Origin: a virus
DNA: 64,000 nt
Virus record (IMG/VR): IMGVR_UViG_3300046694_000315
Span: 42,047 to 106,046 of that record
Reading direction: 5' to 3' (one strand)
Notes under the pieces: model-generated
Database searches by the model: none
Told to the model about the DNA's origin: nothing
Seen by the model: the letters and a program-made list of their open reading frames with translations, nothing else
Shown: piece after piece, positions 14,677 through 22,836 of the stretch
How the letters are laid out: every line of letters starts with the position of its first letter
Numbering within the stretch: the stretch's first letter is position 1
Made by a program: the position numbers and the translations under genes

Positions 14677-16215
14677 CTAACCTTCCTGGTTGATGTAAGT
14701 TGGTACGTCGACGATTTCGGCGTCGATGAAACCGGTAGAGGCTTCGATCATCCGGTCCGCCGAGAGAGGCCTGTCGAGCGCTGTCATCTGTTCCCCGGCG
14801 TCCCGGCCGAAGATACGGCTGATCATACCGGCCCCGCCGCCATTCCCCTTAGCCTCCAGTTTCACGGAGAAGGAGTCCTGCTCCAGTTCCGTCTTCACCT
14901 TCACGAGTTTCTGGAGCCGGTCGATCTCGCCGGAGAGGTTCGGATCCGCGTAGCCACCGGTCATATCCTCGACCATCTTCATGAAGAGGACCCGCTGCGC
15001 CTGCATCTCGATGAGCGAGTTCTGGAGCGACTGCATCTGCTGCTTGCTCTTCACTTCGACCGGGATGTCGTACGCGCAGTTGGCATTCTGGTCGAAGGCC
15101 GGGCACTTCGAGGACAGGAAGCAGGACGAGCAGGCGCGCATGGACTGGCTGCGCACGGTCAGGAGGGGGATGTCCCGCTCCTTGTTCACGCCGTCCTCGG
15201 GGTCGGTGTAGACCTCCTTCTCCTGCACCAGGCCGATGACCGGCAAGTTGGTACGCGGGCGGTCTCTGCGGACGGCCGGAGTTGTCACCGGGTTGAGCGT
15301 TTTTCCGTCCTCCGTACCAACTTCGGTGCCCTGCATTTGAGAGAAACTCGAAAGTACCCCTCCGGCAGAAGTAGTAACTGCTTGGGCTTCCTGCGGCCGG
15401 TGCTGGTCGATCGAGGCCGCCAACTGCTGCCACGACCAGATGGTGAACCGCAGGACCTCGTCGTTCTCTCCGGCCTCGATACGGTCGGCGTCGAAGCCCG
15501 CTTCGGTGAACAGAGTGCGGTGCCTTTTCCGCGCCTGGTCCTTGTACTTCTTCGGGTAGCGCTTCAATTCCCGGCCGGTCCACACAATGGTGTCACCGTA
15601 CTGGGAAGGGGAAAGCCAGGACGTCGAGGCGACGCTGTCCCAGTTCACGGCAGCCATTTCCGCAGGCTTAGTCATGGCCACTCCGTGGAGTAGCGTGCCG
15701 TATTTCCGGGTGATCTCGTTGAGAACCGGGGTGAGATTCCGGCCGTCGAGATCCGTCTGCGTCACACCGACCCGCTTATACCTCTGGGCGAGTTTATCGA
15801 GTTCGTCGACTCCCCATTCCGAATGCCATATCGGAAGGAACTTGTCTTCCGGCAGGTCCTCGTAGAAGTCCTCTCGCCGGGCCTCGATCCATTCCCGTCC
15901 GAGAACGACAGCGTCGAACTCGGACACCATATGAAGGGAATCGATATTCTGCTGGACGAACGCTTCGTAATGCGCGGCGATGTCCTTCAGTTCGCCGATC
16001 GAGTACTTGTCGTCGTCGGCCTTGTTGACCGTGTAGGCGCCGGAGTCCAGGAACACCTTCTGGTTTTCGAGGTAGTTGTCCTCGATCAGCCAGGGGCGGG
16101 TGAACTTGGTCCGGCGCCGCAGGCCCATGTACGAGAGGGAGACGGTTTCGACGCCTTCCTCGGCCAGCATCTTGCGCCAGCCGGGAATCTCGGATCCGCC
16201 GAGGAAGAGGTGCAC
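14677..16215 (-). CDS. DpdA/queuine-TGT-like protein with Cys-rich C-terminus
   Basis: The N-terminal about 250 residues carry VFLDSGAYTVNK (compare DSGGF in tRNA-guanine transglycosylases and DSGAF in phage DpdA), LPIWHSEWGVDELDKLAQRY and LHGVAMTKPAEMAAVNWDSV with STSWLSPSQYG, a pattern I associate with the TIM-barrel TGT/DpdA family that inserts 7-deazaguanines into DNA. The C-terminal half has RACSSCFLSSKCPAFDQNAN CAYDIPVEV, four Cys that could bind zinc, and a helical tail. It carries a motif variant decoded Leu-His-Met at 15930. No queC/D/E/F genes were seen in the window. Confidence 0.6.
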   Translation of the reverse strand: MHLFLGGSEIPGWRKMLAEEGVETVSLSYMGLRRRTKFTRPWLIEDNYLENQKVFLDSGAYTVNKADDDKYSIGELKDIAAHYEAFVQQNIDSLHMVSEFDAVVLGREWIEARREDFYEDLPEDKFLPIWHSEWGVDELDKLAQRYKRVGVTQTDLDGRNLTPVLNEITRKYGTLLHGVAMTKPAEMAAVNWDSVASTSWLSPSQYGDTIVWTGRELKRYPKKYKDQARKRHRTLFTEAGFDADRIEAGENDEVLRFTIWSWQQLAASIDQHRPQEAQAVTTSAGGVLSSFSQMQGTEVGTEDGKTLNPVTTPAVRRDRPRTNLPVIGLVQEKEVYTDPEDGVNKERDIPLLTVRSQSMRACSSCFLSSKCPAFDQNANCAYDIPVEVKSKQQMQSLQNSLIEMQAQRVLFMKMVEDMTGGYADPNLSGEIDRLQKLVKVKTELEQDSFSVKLEAKGNGGGAGMISRIFGRDAGEQMTALDRPLSADRMIEASTGFIDAEIVDVPTYINQEG

Positions 16216-16241
16216 GGTTTGGTTCTCCGAATCTGCTTGGG

Positions 16242-16925
16242 TTACTTCGGGGGCTGGACGGCGCTCTTGGGGAAGAGGCCGGGCTGGGTGACGCGGGGCT
16301 TCTTGGCGGCCGGAGCGCCTGCGGCGGGCTTCTGCCGGGGGCCCGGCGACGCGGCCATCCCGAACTGCTGCGGGGAGCGGACCTGGCTCGGGCCGAACAG
16401 TCCGGCCTGGACCACGCGCTGCGGCTTGGCGGCCGGTGGCGGCGTCTGCGGGGCCGACTGGACGGGGGTGCCAGAGGTGCTGGCGTGGGTGCCGAACGCG
16501 GAGTGGAAGTCGTCCCAGGCCCCGCCGGAGGGCTTGCTCTGCGCCTGGATGCCGTTCATCCGGGCGTTGAAGGTATGAAGGAGGTCGGAGGCCGCGCCGG
16601 AGTGCTGGGCATGCCAGGCGTCGAGGCTGGAGGAGTGGTCCTCGCGCACCCGCTGGATGTCGGCCTGGTTCTTGATGCCGTTGGCGATTCCCTCGCGGCT
16701 CATCACGCGAGCGTGCATGCTGCTGTCCTGGGCCGGGGCGCTCTGCTGGCCCTGTCCCTTGACGCGGATCTTGATGCGGGAGTTGGCGGGCTGCTGGCCG
16801 TTCTTGGCGTTCTCCAGGTCGCTGACGCGCTGCTCGACGCTGCGGCGCGAGCCGGGGAACTGGAGGGGCTGGAGGTAGCGGTCGCGGATCTGGGTCGCGA
16901 TGGAATGGAAGACGGAGCCACTCAT
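16242..16925 (-). CDS. Hypothetical protein with Pro/Ala/Gln-rich C-terminus
   Basis: The N-terminal half (MSGSVFHSIATQIRDRYLQP) is basic and helical; the C-terminal half is Ala/Pro/Gln-rich with two similar short segments, VVQAGLFGPSQVRSP and VTQPGLFPKSAVQPP, suggesting a peptide repeat that may bind a partner. The ATG overlaps the upstream stop (ATGA). It carries a Leu-His-Thr site (16572). A structural or scaffold role is only a guess. Confidence 0.65.
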   Translation of the reverse strand: MSGSVFHSIATQIRDRYLQPLQFPGSRRSVEQRVSDLENAKNGQQPANSRIKIRVKGQGQQSAPAQDSSMHARVMSREGIANGIKNQADIQRVREDHSSSLDAWHAQHSGAASDLLHTFNARMNGIQAQSKPSGGAWDDFHSAFGTHASTSGTPVQSAPQTPPPAAKPQRVVQAGLFGPSQVRSPQQFGMAASPGPRQKPAAGAPAAKKPRVTQPGLFPKSAVQPPK

Positions 16926-17221
16926 GGCCGTATGTCCCTTCTCAGGAAGTAGAGGTAGCGGTGTCCGGCCACGAAGGAGGCCAGGAAGCCGACGCTGATC
17001 AGCGACCGCGCGGACGTGCTCGACGCCAGGAACACGGCGGTGAAGACGGTCACGTTGGTGCTGTAGACGAAGAGGGTGGCGGCGAGCCATCGCTCTGCGG
17101 CGCCGAGCTGGCGCCAGGCGGGGATCGTCGCGCGCAGAAGCAGGGCCGCGAACGCTGCTCCGGTGAGGACGGAGAGGATGCGGGCGATGCCGATGAACAG
17201 GACATAGCCGTTGCTGGTCAC
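16922..17221 (-). CDS. Small membrane protein, three or four TM segments
   Basis: VTSNGYVLFIGIARILSVLT GAAFAALLLRA, WLAATLFVYSTNVTVFTAVF and SLISVGFLASFVAGHRYLYF are hydrophobic stretches long enough to span the membrane; the C-terminus is basic. The GTG start overlaps the upstream stop (GTGA). It could be a holin or another inner-membrane protein; no signature decides. Confidence 0.65.
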   Translation of the reverse strand: MTSNGYVLFIGIARILSVLTGAAFAALLLRATIPAWRQLGAAERWLAATLFVYSTNVTVFTAVFLASSTSARSLISVGFLASFVAGHRYLYFLRRDIRP

Positions 17222-17712
17222 AGGATCTCCATGTGTGGGCGCTGATCTTCTTCGCGTAGTGCTCGCTGCCTCTCCACTTCGTCCACCAGGGCCGACCAGG
17301 GGGTGACGCTCTCCTGGTAGTCGGGGCGGAAGCGTGGGGAGGAGTAGTTGGGGTGTAGGTAGTTGAGGACCCCGACCCCGTGGGCCATGACGTGGGCGGC
17401 GATCTCCGGGTCGGGCTCGATCAGCAGCTCGACGTGGCATCCGGCCTGCCGTAGCCGGGAGATCTGGCGCATCCTTCGTTCGGCCGGGTCCTCGGGATCC
17501 CGCAGGTGCGCGGGGATGAGGTAGGGGTGCTTGTTGAAGCCGTTGACGCGCAGCCAGTGCTTGACCGGCTCGACGTCGGTGTTGTCGGTGATGAGGGCGA
17601 CCCGGTAGGTCTCCATCAGGCCCCAGTACAGGCGCTGGCCCTGGTGGATGACGGCTTCGCCGACCTCCTTGGACAGCACGCCCTCAACGACGATGGCGAC
17701 GGTTGCAGTCAT
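17218..17712 (-). CDS. HAD-like hypothetical protein
   Basis: The N-terminus MTATVAIVVEGVLSKEVGEA resembles the first strand and loop of HAD phosphatases (DxDGVL), but the catalytic Asp pair is replaced by V-E, and a later VALITDNTDVEPVKHWLRVN GF matches the second HAD motif (T/S-x-N). It is therefore either a degenerate HAD protein or a look-alike. The C-terminal HGVGVLNYLHPNY is unusual. It overlaps its downstream neighbour by four bases. Confidence 0.6.
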   Translation of the reverse strand: MTATVAIVVEGVLSKEVGEAVIHQGQRLYWGLMETYRVALITDNTDVEPVKHWLRVNGFNKHPYLIPAHLRDPEDPAERRMRQISRLRQAGCHVELLIEPDPEIAAHVMAHGVGVLNYLHPNYSSPRFRPDYQESVTPWSALVDEVERQRALREEDQRPHMEIL

Positions 17713-17718
17713 CGTCGA

Positions 17719-18579
17719 TCACCCGTGCCGGTGTTCGATCAGGCCCTCACGGTGGGCCTTCTCATGGGCGCGGACGGCCTTGCGCTGGTCGTGCTCCAGG
17801 AAGCGGGGACTCATCCCGTGGGCCTGGATCAGGTGCTCGTGCACGGCGTCGAGGTTGGTGTGGGTCTTGATCTTGGGTTCGACGGGGGCGGTCTTCTCGA
17901 ACTGGTCGAGGTTGAGGACGTGGGCCCCGACATGGGTGTCTCCCCGGCCGCGCGCTTCGGCGAGCCGGTGGTGCGCGTCGGCGACGTACGGTGTGCCGCC
18001 CTGGATGACCACCTTCACGTGCGGGTGGTCGGGGGCCAGCGGGCCGGTGATGTAGGAGTGTGAGCCGGTCTCGTACGAGGTCTGGCCGGTGTGCAGGACG
18101 GCGCTGGTGCTGATGCTCTGGAACTTGGCGTGCTTGTTCCAGAAGGCCTCGTTGCCGTGGCTCATCTGCGGGCCGTGCTTCTCGTACCACTTGTCGTCGA
18201 TCTTGGTGTCGACGACGTTGCCGTGCCCGTCGAGGTGCCCGAACTGCTGCGGGGAGTGCGGCGGGCCCATGACCATCTGCCCCTCGGACTGGGGGTAGTT
18301 GGTGCGCTCCTCGTCATGGATGAGCGTCTCGTCACGGGCGGCGCCGAGCGAGGTGACCTTGGTGAACATCCCGCCGCTGTGAGGCGTGGGATGCCCGATA
18401 TGAAGTGCGCCGGGCTTGGCCTGGAGATGCAGCGGCGTGTCCTTGGTCAGGTGGTAGGCCGCGCGGAGCGCGGTCTGCTTCTGGCCTTGGGCGGAGACCC
18501 TGCTGCCCAGGGGGACCGGGAGGGCGGTCTGCTCGAACTGTGGACCGGCGGTGTCCGGCTTACTGCGGGAAGGTGCCAT
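17719..18579 (-). CDS. ParB-like domain protein
   Basis: The C-terminal half contains HPHVKVVIQGGTPYVADAHH RLAEARGRGDTHVGAHVLNL, matching the ParB/sulfiredoxin fold signature (strand, D/A-x-HHR, A-A-x-x-x-G, strand). The N-terminal half is His/Thr/Gly-rich, with GQTSYETGSHSYITGP. Such proteins in phages are often morphogenesis-associated or nuclease-like. The ATG overlaps the upstream stop (TGATG). It carries a Leu-His-Ile motif variant at 18397. Confidence 0.55.
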   Translation of the reverse strand: MAPSRSKPDTAGPQFEQTALPVPLGSRVSAQGQKQTALRAAYHLTKDTPLHLQAKPGALHIGHPTPHSGGMFTKVTSLGAARDETLIHDEERTNYPQSEGQMVMGPPHSPQQFGHLDGHGNVVDTKIDDKWYEKHGPQMSHGNEAFWNKHAKFQSISTSAVLHTGQTSYETGSHSYITGPLAPDHPHVKVVIQGGTPYVADAHHRLAEARGRGDTHVGAHVLNLDQFEKTAPVEPKIKTHTNLDAVHEHLIQAHGMSPRFLEHDQRKAVRAHEKAHREGLIEHRHG

Positions 18580-19571
18580 CACGCTCTCCTGTAGGGGGTG
18601 TTCCAGAGGGCCGCCTTGGCCAGGGCCACGGCAGCGTCATCGAGGGGAGCCCCGTACAGATCCGTTTCTTGTGCTTTGCGGGCCTCGGTCTCCGCCGTGG
18701 CGAGGGCGCTCAGGGCCTGGACGGTCCCGGCTTCCTTGTGTGCCTGCCAGCGGAAGTTGTAGTAGTCGCCGTAGCCCTCGCCGGTCCCGGAGAAGGCCAT
18801 GCGGCGGCTGAGGTGGATGTCGTCGAAGAGGGCCTTGGCCTGCTCGGTGACGATGCGCTGGGAGTCCATGGCGTTCTTCCAGGCCGGGCTGTTCTCCACG
18901 GACTGGGCGGCCTGGGAGCGCAGCAGGCCGTAGCGCTTGACGAGCAGCTCGGCCTGCTTCTGCTCGGCTTCGACGGCGGTCTTCCACTCGGCCGGGTAGA
19001 GGCTGCGCGGGTCGTCCGGCAGCTCGGGCGGGGTGATGTCCCAGCGGTCGGCGGTGAGGTTGTAGGCCGCGTAGGGGTGAATTGCGGCGATGCTGTGCGA
19101 GGTCGTACCCGGGTTCAGGTAGTAGGTGACCTCGTACGTCTGGCCGTGGAAGTTCGTGTTCGCGGTGGACGGCCACAGGTTCCGCTTGAGGTCTGTGTTC
19201 AGGAGGTCCGCGAATTCCGTTTCGCTGATTCCCTGGAAGGTGGGATTGGCCTCGTAGAACTTCGGGAAGTCGACGCCGAAGAGGACGTCGAGGTCGCCGT
19301 TTCCTCGGTCTCCGGCCCACTGGTAGGAGATGCCGGAGCCTGCGAGCCAGGCCGCTGACCAGGTGCGGGCGCCCTTGTAGCGGGCGTCGAGGAAGTTGTT
19401 CAGGATGCCGAGGATGTGGTCGCGAACGTCGGGCTTGATGTGCTTGCCGTCGAAGATGTGCGGGTCCAGTCCGCGCTGCGGCGTGCTGAAATAGCCGGAT
19501 GCCCCCGCGTGAATGTCGGGCTGTGCTCCCTGGCTTACTGCTCGATTGAGGTAGAACTCGTATCCGGCCAT
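18579..19571 (-). CDS. Nucleotidyltransferase-like protein, 330 aa
   Basis: AGSGISYQWAGDRGNGDLDV LFGV (about residues 76-99) has the G-S followed by D-x-D arrangement of the nucleotidyltransferase superfamily. The C-terminal part is helical with many Ala and Glu. Two Leu-rich strands and an NFHGQTYEVTYYLNPGTTSH segment precede it. It may modify RNA or a protein. The gene begins after the terminator at 19597-19631; I see no clear promoter in the gap. Confidence 0.6.
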   Translation of the reverse strand: MAGYEFYLNRAVSQGAQPDIHAGASGYFSTPQRGLDPHIFDGKHIKPDVRDHILGILNNFLDARYKGARTWSAAWLAGSGISYQWAGDRGNGDLDVLFGVDFPKFYEANPTFQGISETEFADLLNTDLKRNLWPSTANTNFHGQTYEVTYYLNPGTTSHSIAAIHPYAAYNLTADRWDITPPELPDDPRSLYPAEWKTAVEAEQKQAELLVKRYGLLRSQAAQSVENSPAWKNAMDSQRIVTEQAKALFDDIHLSRRMAFSGTGEGYGDYYNFRWQAHKEAGTVQALSALATAETEARKAQETDLYGAPLDDAAVALAKAALWNTPYRRA

Positions 19572-19596
19572 GGTTTCGATTCTAGCTGGAATAGGG

Positions 19597-19631
19597 AAAG
19601 CCCCCGATTCTGCAATTGAATCGGGGGCTTT
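19597..19631. terminator. Strong hairpin terminator
   Basis: A perfect 14-bp stem AAAGCCCCCGATTC/GAATCGGGGGCTTT with a 7-base loop, beyond the stop of the 19649 gene. Confidence 0.85.
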
Positions 19632-19648
19632 AGTAGTTGCTATTTCTC

Positions 19649-20038
19649 TCAGAGTTTGAGAGAAGCGCGGAGTTGGGCCTCCTGGGCCTGCCGCTGCATC
19701 GCCTGTCCGACCATCATCATCTGCTGCTGGGTGCGCTGGGCCGTCTCCATGACGGTGAGGTCCTTCTGGACCACGGCGACGGCGCCGTAGATGTCGTCGG
19801 GGGTGGCTCCTCGCCGGGGGACGAACTTCTGGGTCAGGTCGCTGGTGGCGACGACTGCGCCGTCCAGGCCGACCGCGACGAGGAACGCCGTGGTGACCGG
19901 GGTGCCGATCTCGTCTTCGGCGGGCGGGTGCTCGTCCGCCATCTTGGCCAGGGCCTCACGCTGCTCGGGCGTGAGGTCGTCAGTATGAAGCGCGCTGCTG
20001 TCGCTGCTGGGGGTCTGGCCGAGGATCGGGATGCTCAT
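19649..20038 (-). CDS. Hypothetical protein, 129 aa
   Basis: MSIPILGQTPSSDSSALHTD carries the Leu-His-Thr site near its N-terminus (19982). A central GTPVTTAFLVAVGLDGAVVA TSDL looks like a beta hairpin, and the C-terminus is a long Gln-rich helix (TAQRTQQQMMMVGQAMQRQA). No family recognised. It ends at the terminator 19597-19631. Confidence 0.7.
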   Translation of the reverse strand: MSIPILGQTPSSDSSALHTDDLTPEQREALAKMADEHPPAEDEIGTPVTTAFLVAVGLDGAVVATSDLTQKFVPRRGATPDDIYGAVAVVQKDLTVMETAQRTQQQMMMVGQAMQRQAQEAQLRASLKL

Positions 20039-20066
20039 GTGTGCTCCAGGTATGTGTCGGGTGGGG

Positions 20067-20552
20067 TTACTTGTAGAGTCCGGCCTTCTCGCGGGCGCTC
20101 TGCACGACGAGGGAGTGGACCGGGCAGAACTCGCAGAGGTAGCGGTCCTGGGCGGACTTGTACTTCGGCAGGCCTGCCGCCTTGCGCTCGGCTGCGGTGT
20201 CCGGCGTGAGGCGCTTGGAGCCGGTCTTGTAGTCGCCGCAGCCGGGGTTGCGGGCGTGGGCCTTCCAGCAGGCGTGGGCGTCTTCCTGGAAGGTGTTCTT
20301 CGCCTCGTAGAAGGTGGTGTCGAAGCCGGTGTGGCCGGTCTTGTCCCTGATCTGGGCGATGATCGCGTCGCGGGTGCTGGGGCTGTCCCAGTGCTTCTTC
20401 TCCACGCGAAGCATCGGGTGCGCGACGTGGTTGGGGTGCTTCTGCACGAGTGCTTCCAGGAGGAAGTCGGCGCGGGGGTCGCCCTCGTAGTCGGGCAGTT
20501 CCTCCATCGTGCCGCAGGTCTTGCAGAGAAGAAGCCGTATGTGCTCGGCCAT
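20067..20552 (-). CDS. Zinc-binding hypothetical protein, 161 aa
   Basis: CKTCGTMEELPDYEGDPRAD near the N-terminus, a central C in ACWKAHARNPGCGDYKTG, and CEFCPVH near the C-terminus give several Cys/His pairs for metal binding. The last CEFC-x-VHSLVVQ is reminiscent of Fe-S or zinc sites in phage nucleases. Function unknown. Confidence 0.65.
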   Translation of the reverse strand: MAEHIRLLLCKTCGTMEELPDYEGDPRADFLLEALVQKHPNHVAHPMLRVEKKHWDSPSTRDAIIAQIRDKTGHTGFDTTFYEAKNTFQEDAHACWKAHARNPGCGDYKTGSKRLTPDTAAERKAAGLPKYKSAQDRYLCEFCPVHSLVVQSAREKAGLYK

Positions 20553-20566
20553 GGTGTCCCTTCGAA

Positions 20567-21172
20567 TCAGTACCAGTTAGTGGCCTGGGAGTGTGCCCAG
20601 GCGGTGCAGGGTGTCCCGTATACCGCCTCGATGTATCCGAGTCCCCATCGTATCTGGGTTATTGCATTGGTTTGCCAATCCGAACCGGCGGAAGCCATCT
20701 TCGAGGCCGGTAGTGCCTGGGGTATTCCGTAGGCGCCGGAGGAGGGGTTGGTGGCGGTGACGCGCCAGTTGGACTCCTTCTCCCACAGCAGGTCCAGGCA
20801 GGCGAACTGGGTGGCTCCGACCTTGGCGAGGGCGTAGGCCTTCGGGGAGGTCGTGGCGACGACGGTGTGCGTCGGCGTTGGGGACGCGCGGGGCGTCTTC
20901 GTCGGTTTTGGCTGGTGGGAGTGGGTGGCGCTGGCGGTCGGCTTGGGGGTCTTGGTGACCTTGGGGGTGGGCGCCGGAGCCGCCGAGGTATGAAGCGAGG
21001 GACGCGTCAGGGACCGGTTGGCGGTGTCCGGAGCTGCTCGGGTGACGGTCGGCGCTGCGGCGATGCCGCTGTAGTCGACGGGCTGGCCCTGGCCGGTGAT
21101 GGAGATGGCCGATACGACGGAAGCCGTAACGAGGATGGCGGACGCTGCTGCTGCTGCGACGCGGTAGCGCAT
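20567..21172 (-). CDS. Secreted lytic-transglycosylase-like protein
   Basis: MRYRVAAAAASAILVTASVV is a signal peptide or anchor, followed by about 80 residues of Pro/Thr/Ala/Lys linker and a C-terminal domain FACLDLLWEKESNWRVTATN PSSGAYGIPQALPASKM. The E-S-x-W ... G-A-Y-G-I-P-Q pattern matches the goose-lysozyme/SLT-like fold with its catalytic Glu. It would cleave peptidoglycan outside the membrane. The Leu-His-Thr site (20987) lies in the linker (RPSLHTSAAP). A GTG four codons upstream is an alternative start, but GTGAGG serves better as the SD. Confidence 0.75.
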   Translation of the reverse strand: MRYRVAAAAASAILVTASVVSAISITGQGQPVDYSGIAAAPTVTRAAPDTANRSLTRPSLHTSAAPAPTPKVTKTPKPTASATHSHQPKPTKTPRASPTPTHTVVATTSPKAYALAKVGATQFACLDLLWEKESNWRVTATNPSSGAYGIPQALPASKMASAGSDWQTNAITQIRWGLGYIEAVYGTPCTAWAHSQATNWY

Positions 21173-21264
21173 GCGGTGCCTCACTTTCGGGGACGTTCTT
21201 GCTCTTAGAACGTAACATCCCCACTACGGCATTGGAAGCCGTAATGGGGATGACGTTGTTCAGA

Positions 21265-22131
21265 TCACGCCTTGACGGTGAACAGACCGCTGGCCTTGGC
21301 CAACTTCGTCAGCGATGCCAGGCCCGGAGCACCCTTGGCGTCGTCGCCCGTGTAGCCGCTCTTCCGGCGGAAGAGGTCGTAGCCGTCCTGCGTCTTGGTG
21401 CCCCAGGAGCCGTCCACCCACCGCGCGTCGAGGTAGCCCAGCGCCGACAGCGCCTTCTCGACGAGCAGCACGTCCGCCTTGTGGGTCGTGTGGCCGGTGG
21501 CCGCCGGGAGGTCCGCCTTGCGGGCCGCGACGACGTTGGAGACGTCCACGACCGGCTTCGCAGCGGGCTTCGGAGCCGGAGCCGGGGCGGCCGGAGCCGC
21601 CGGGGTATGAAGCGAAGGGTTCTGCGACTTCCACGCCGGGTCGGCCGACTCGATGCCGTCCGGGTATTCCGGGTAGCCATATCCGTAGACATGCGCGTCG
21701 GTCCGGACGTGGGTCTTGGCGTAAACGCCATCCCCCTCTGCCGAACCGTTTATGTTCGTATTGCCTTCTACGCTGAAGACGTGAGTCGCGTCGAATCCGA
21801 TAACGACCCCGGTGTGCTCACCTCCGCCCGGCCCGTAGAAGATTTGACTGCCGATCGCGGGGTACGCACTGAATCGCTTCCGGGCCTTGTACCAGGAAAC
21901 GCCGGTCGCGCACGAGGCGGTAACCGGGTAGGAGCCCTTCGGCAGGCCCGCCGTCTGGAAGGCCCACGCAGCGAATACCGCGCACCAGGCGCCTTCCGCG
22001 TCGTCGACCCACTCCAGGCCCGGGACCTTGTCGGCGTACTTCTCGTGGTTGTTCCAGTGGCCGTTGGAATAGCCCTCGTGGTATCCCACCTCGGCATTTA
22101 CGACCTTGGTGAGATTGTCGGTCAGAGACAT
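21265..22131 (-). CDS. Endolysin: CHAP amidase/peptidase with peptidoglycan-binding domain
   Basis: The N-terminal about 150 residues form a CHAP domain, with catalytic Cys in EGAWCAVFAAW (C50) and His in GGGEHTGVVIG (about 107). A Pro/Ala linker with NPSLHTPAAPAAP follows, and the C-terminus (VEKALSALGYLDARWVDGSW GTKTQDGYDLFRRKSGY) is a PG-binding-1-like repeat. It cleaves peptidoglycan cross-bridges at lysis. The linker holds the Leu-His-Thr site (21604), in almost the same context as in the neighbouring transglycosylase. No holin is adjacent. Confidence 0.88.
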   Translation of the reverse strand: MSLTDNLTKVVNAEVGYHEGYSNGHWNNHEKYADKVPGLEWVDDAEGAWCAVFAAWAFQTAGLPKGSYPVTASCATGVSWYKARKRFSAYPAIGSQIFYGPGGGEHTGVVIGFDATHVFSVEGNTNINGSAEGDGVYAKTHVRTDAHVYGYGYPEYPDGIESADPAWKSQNPSLHTPAAPAAPAPAPKPAAKPVVDVSNVVAARKADLPAATGHTTHKADVLLVEKALSALGYLDARWVDGSWGTKTQDGYDLFRRKSGYTGDDAKGAPGLASLTKLAKASGLFTVKA

Positions 22132-22133
22132 AT

Positions 22134-22382
22134 TCAGAATCCTGCCTGCGATGGTGGGGTCTGCACGTAGTTCGGGGTGTGGACCGGCTGGCCGTCGGGA
22201 CGGATCTTGACCTCGTCCTCGTGGCGGCCGTACCACACGTCGCTGAGGTCCAGGCGGGCCCGCGTCGTTGCGGACGTCGTCACGCCGATACCGCCACGGT
22301 CGACGATGATCTTCTTGTACTTGCCGTCGGTCGCGCCCTCGTTGAGTTCTGCGTTCATGGACCGGGACTGGGCGTAAGCCAT
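22134..22382 (-). CDS. Hypothetical protein, 82 aa
   Basis: MAYAQSRSMNAELNEGATDG KYKKIIVDRGGIGV is followed by a Thr/Arg-rich section and HTPNYVQTPPSQAGF. It is sandwiched in a tight operon of small genes just before the endolysin; its ATG overlaps the upstream stop (TAATG). No family recognised. Confidence 0.7.
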   Translation of the reverse strand: MAYAQSRSMNAELNEGATDGKYKKIIVDRGGIGVTTSATTRARLDLSDVWYGRHEDEVKIRPDGQPVHTPNYVQTPPSQAGF

Positions 22383-22546
22383 TACTTCGCTCGCTTTCCG
22401 TTACCGTTCGCGCCCCGGCGATCGTTGAAGATGGCCAGTGGCTTAGCGGCACCGGTCGAACCCTCTTGTACCGTGCGCTTGCTGTTGTCAGACATTCCAG
22501 GGCGCCGCTTGTCGTCTGCGCGGTGCGGCTTTCTGTGCTTGGCCAT
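22382..22546 (-). CDS. 54-residue very basic protein
   Basis: MAKHRKPHRADDKRRPGMSD continues to a C-terminus NDRRGANGNGKRAK. It overlaps both neighbours by stop/start fusion (TGATG upstream, TAATG downstream), which makes it a convincing gene despite its size. Its charge suggests nucleic-acid binding. Confidence 0.7.
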   Translation of the reverse strand: MAKHRKPHRADDKRRPGMSDNSKRTVQEGSTGAAKPLAIFNDRRGANGNGKRAK

Positions 22547-22836
22547 CAAAAGCCCCCAAGGGTCGGCCTTGAACTTCCAGAATAGCCACCTATACTGCCC
22601 ACTCCGTTAGTCGGAGCTGCGAAGAGGCTATTCACGTCGAGCACGTCCTCAATTCCGAGGGCCGTGGTCCGGTATCCGTACTTCGGAGGAAACAAAGGAC
22701 GGACGACAGGGGCGGGTGCTGCCTGCATGGCGAGCACGTCACCCGGGATATCGGCGACGCCGAGCGCGTCCGTGAGAATCCGCTCAGGAAGAGAGGCCCA
22801 CGGACGCGTACGGTCGTATATGGAATCCGCTTGCAT
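22546..22836 (-). CDS. Hypothetical protein, 96 aa
   Basis: MQADSIYDRTRPWASLPERI is followed by a Pro/Ala/Val stretch (AMQAAPAPVVRPLFPPKYGY) and a Gly/Ser end (SIGGYSGSSRPTLGGF). The ATG overlaps the upstream stop as TGATG. No motif recognised; likely a structural or regulatory small protein. Confidence 0.7.
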   Translation of the reverse strand: MQADSIYDRTRPWASLPERILTDALGVADIPGDVLAMQAAPAPVVRPLFPPKYGYRTTALGIEDVLDVNSLFAAPTNGVGSIGGYSGSSRPTLGGF

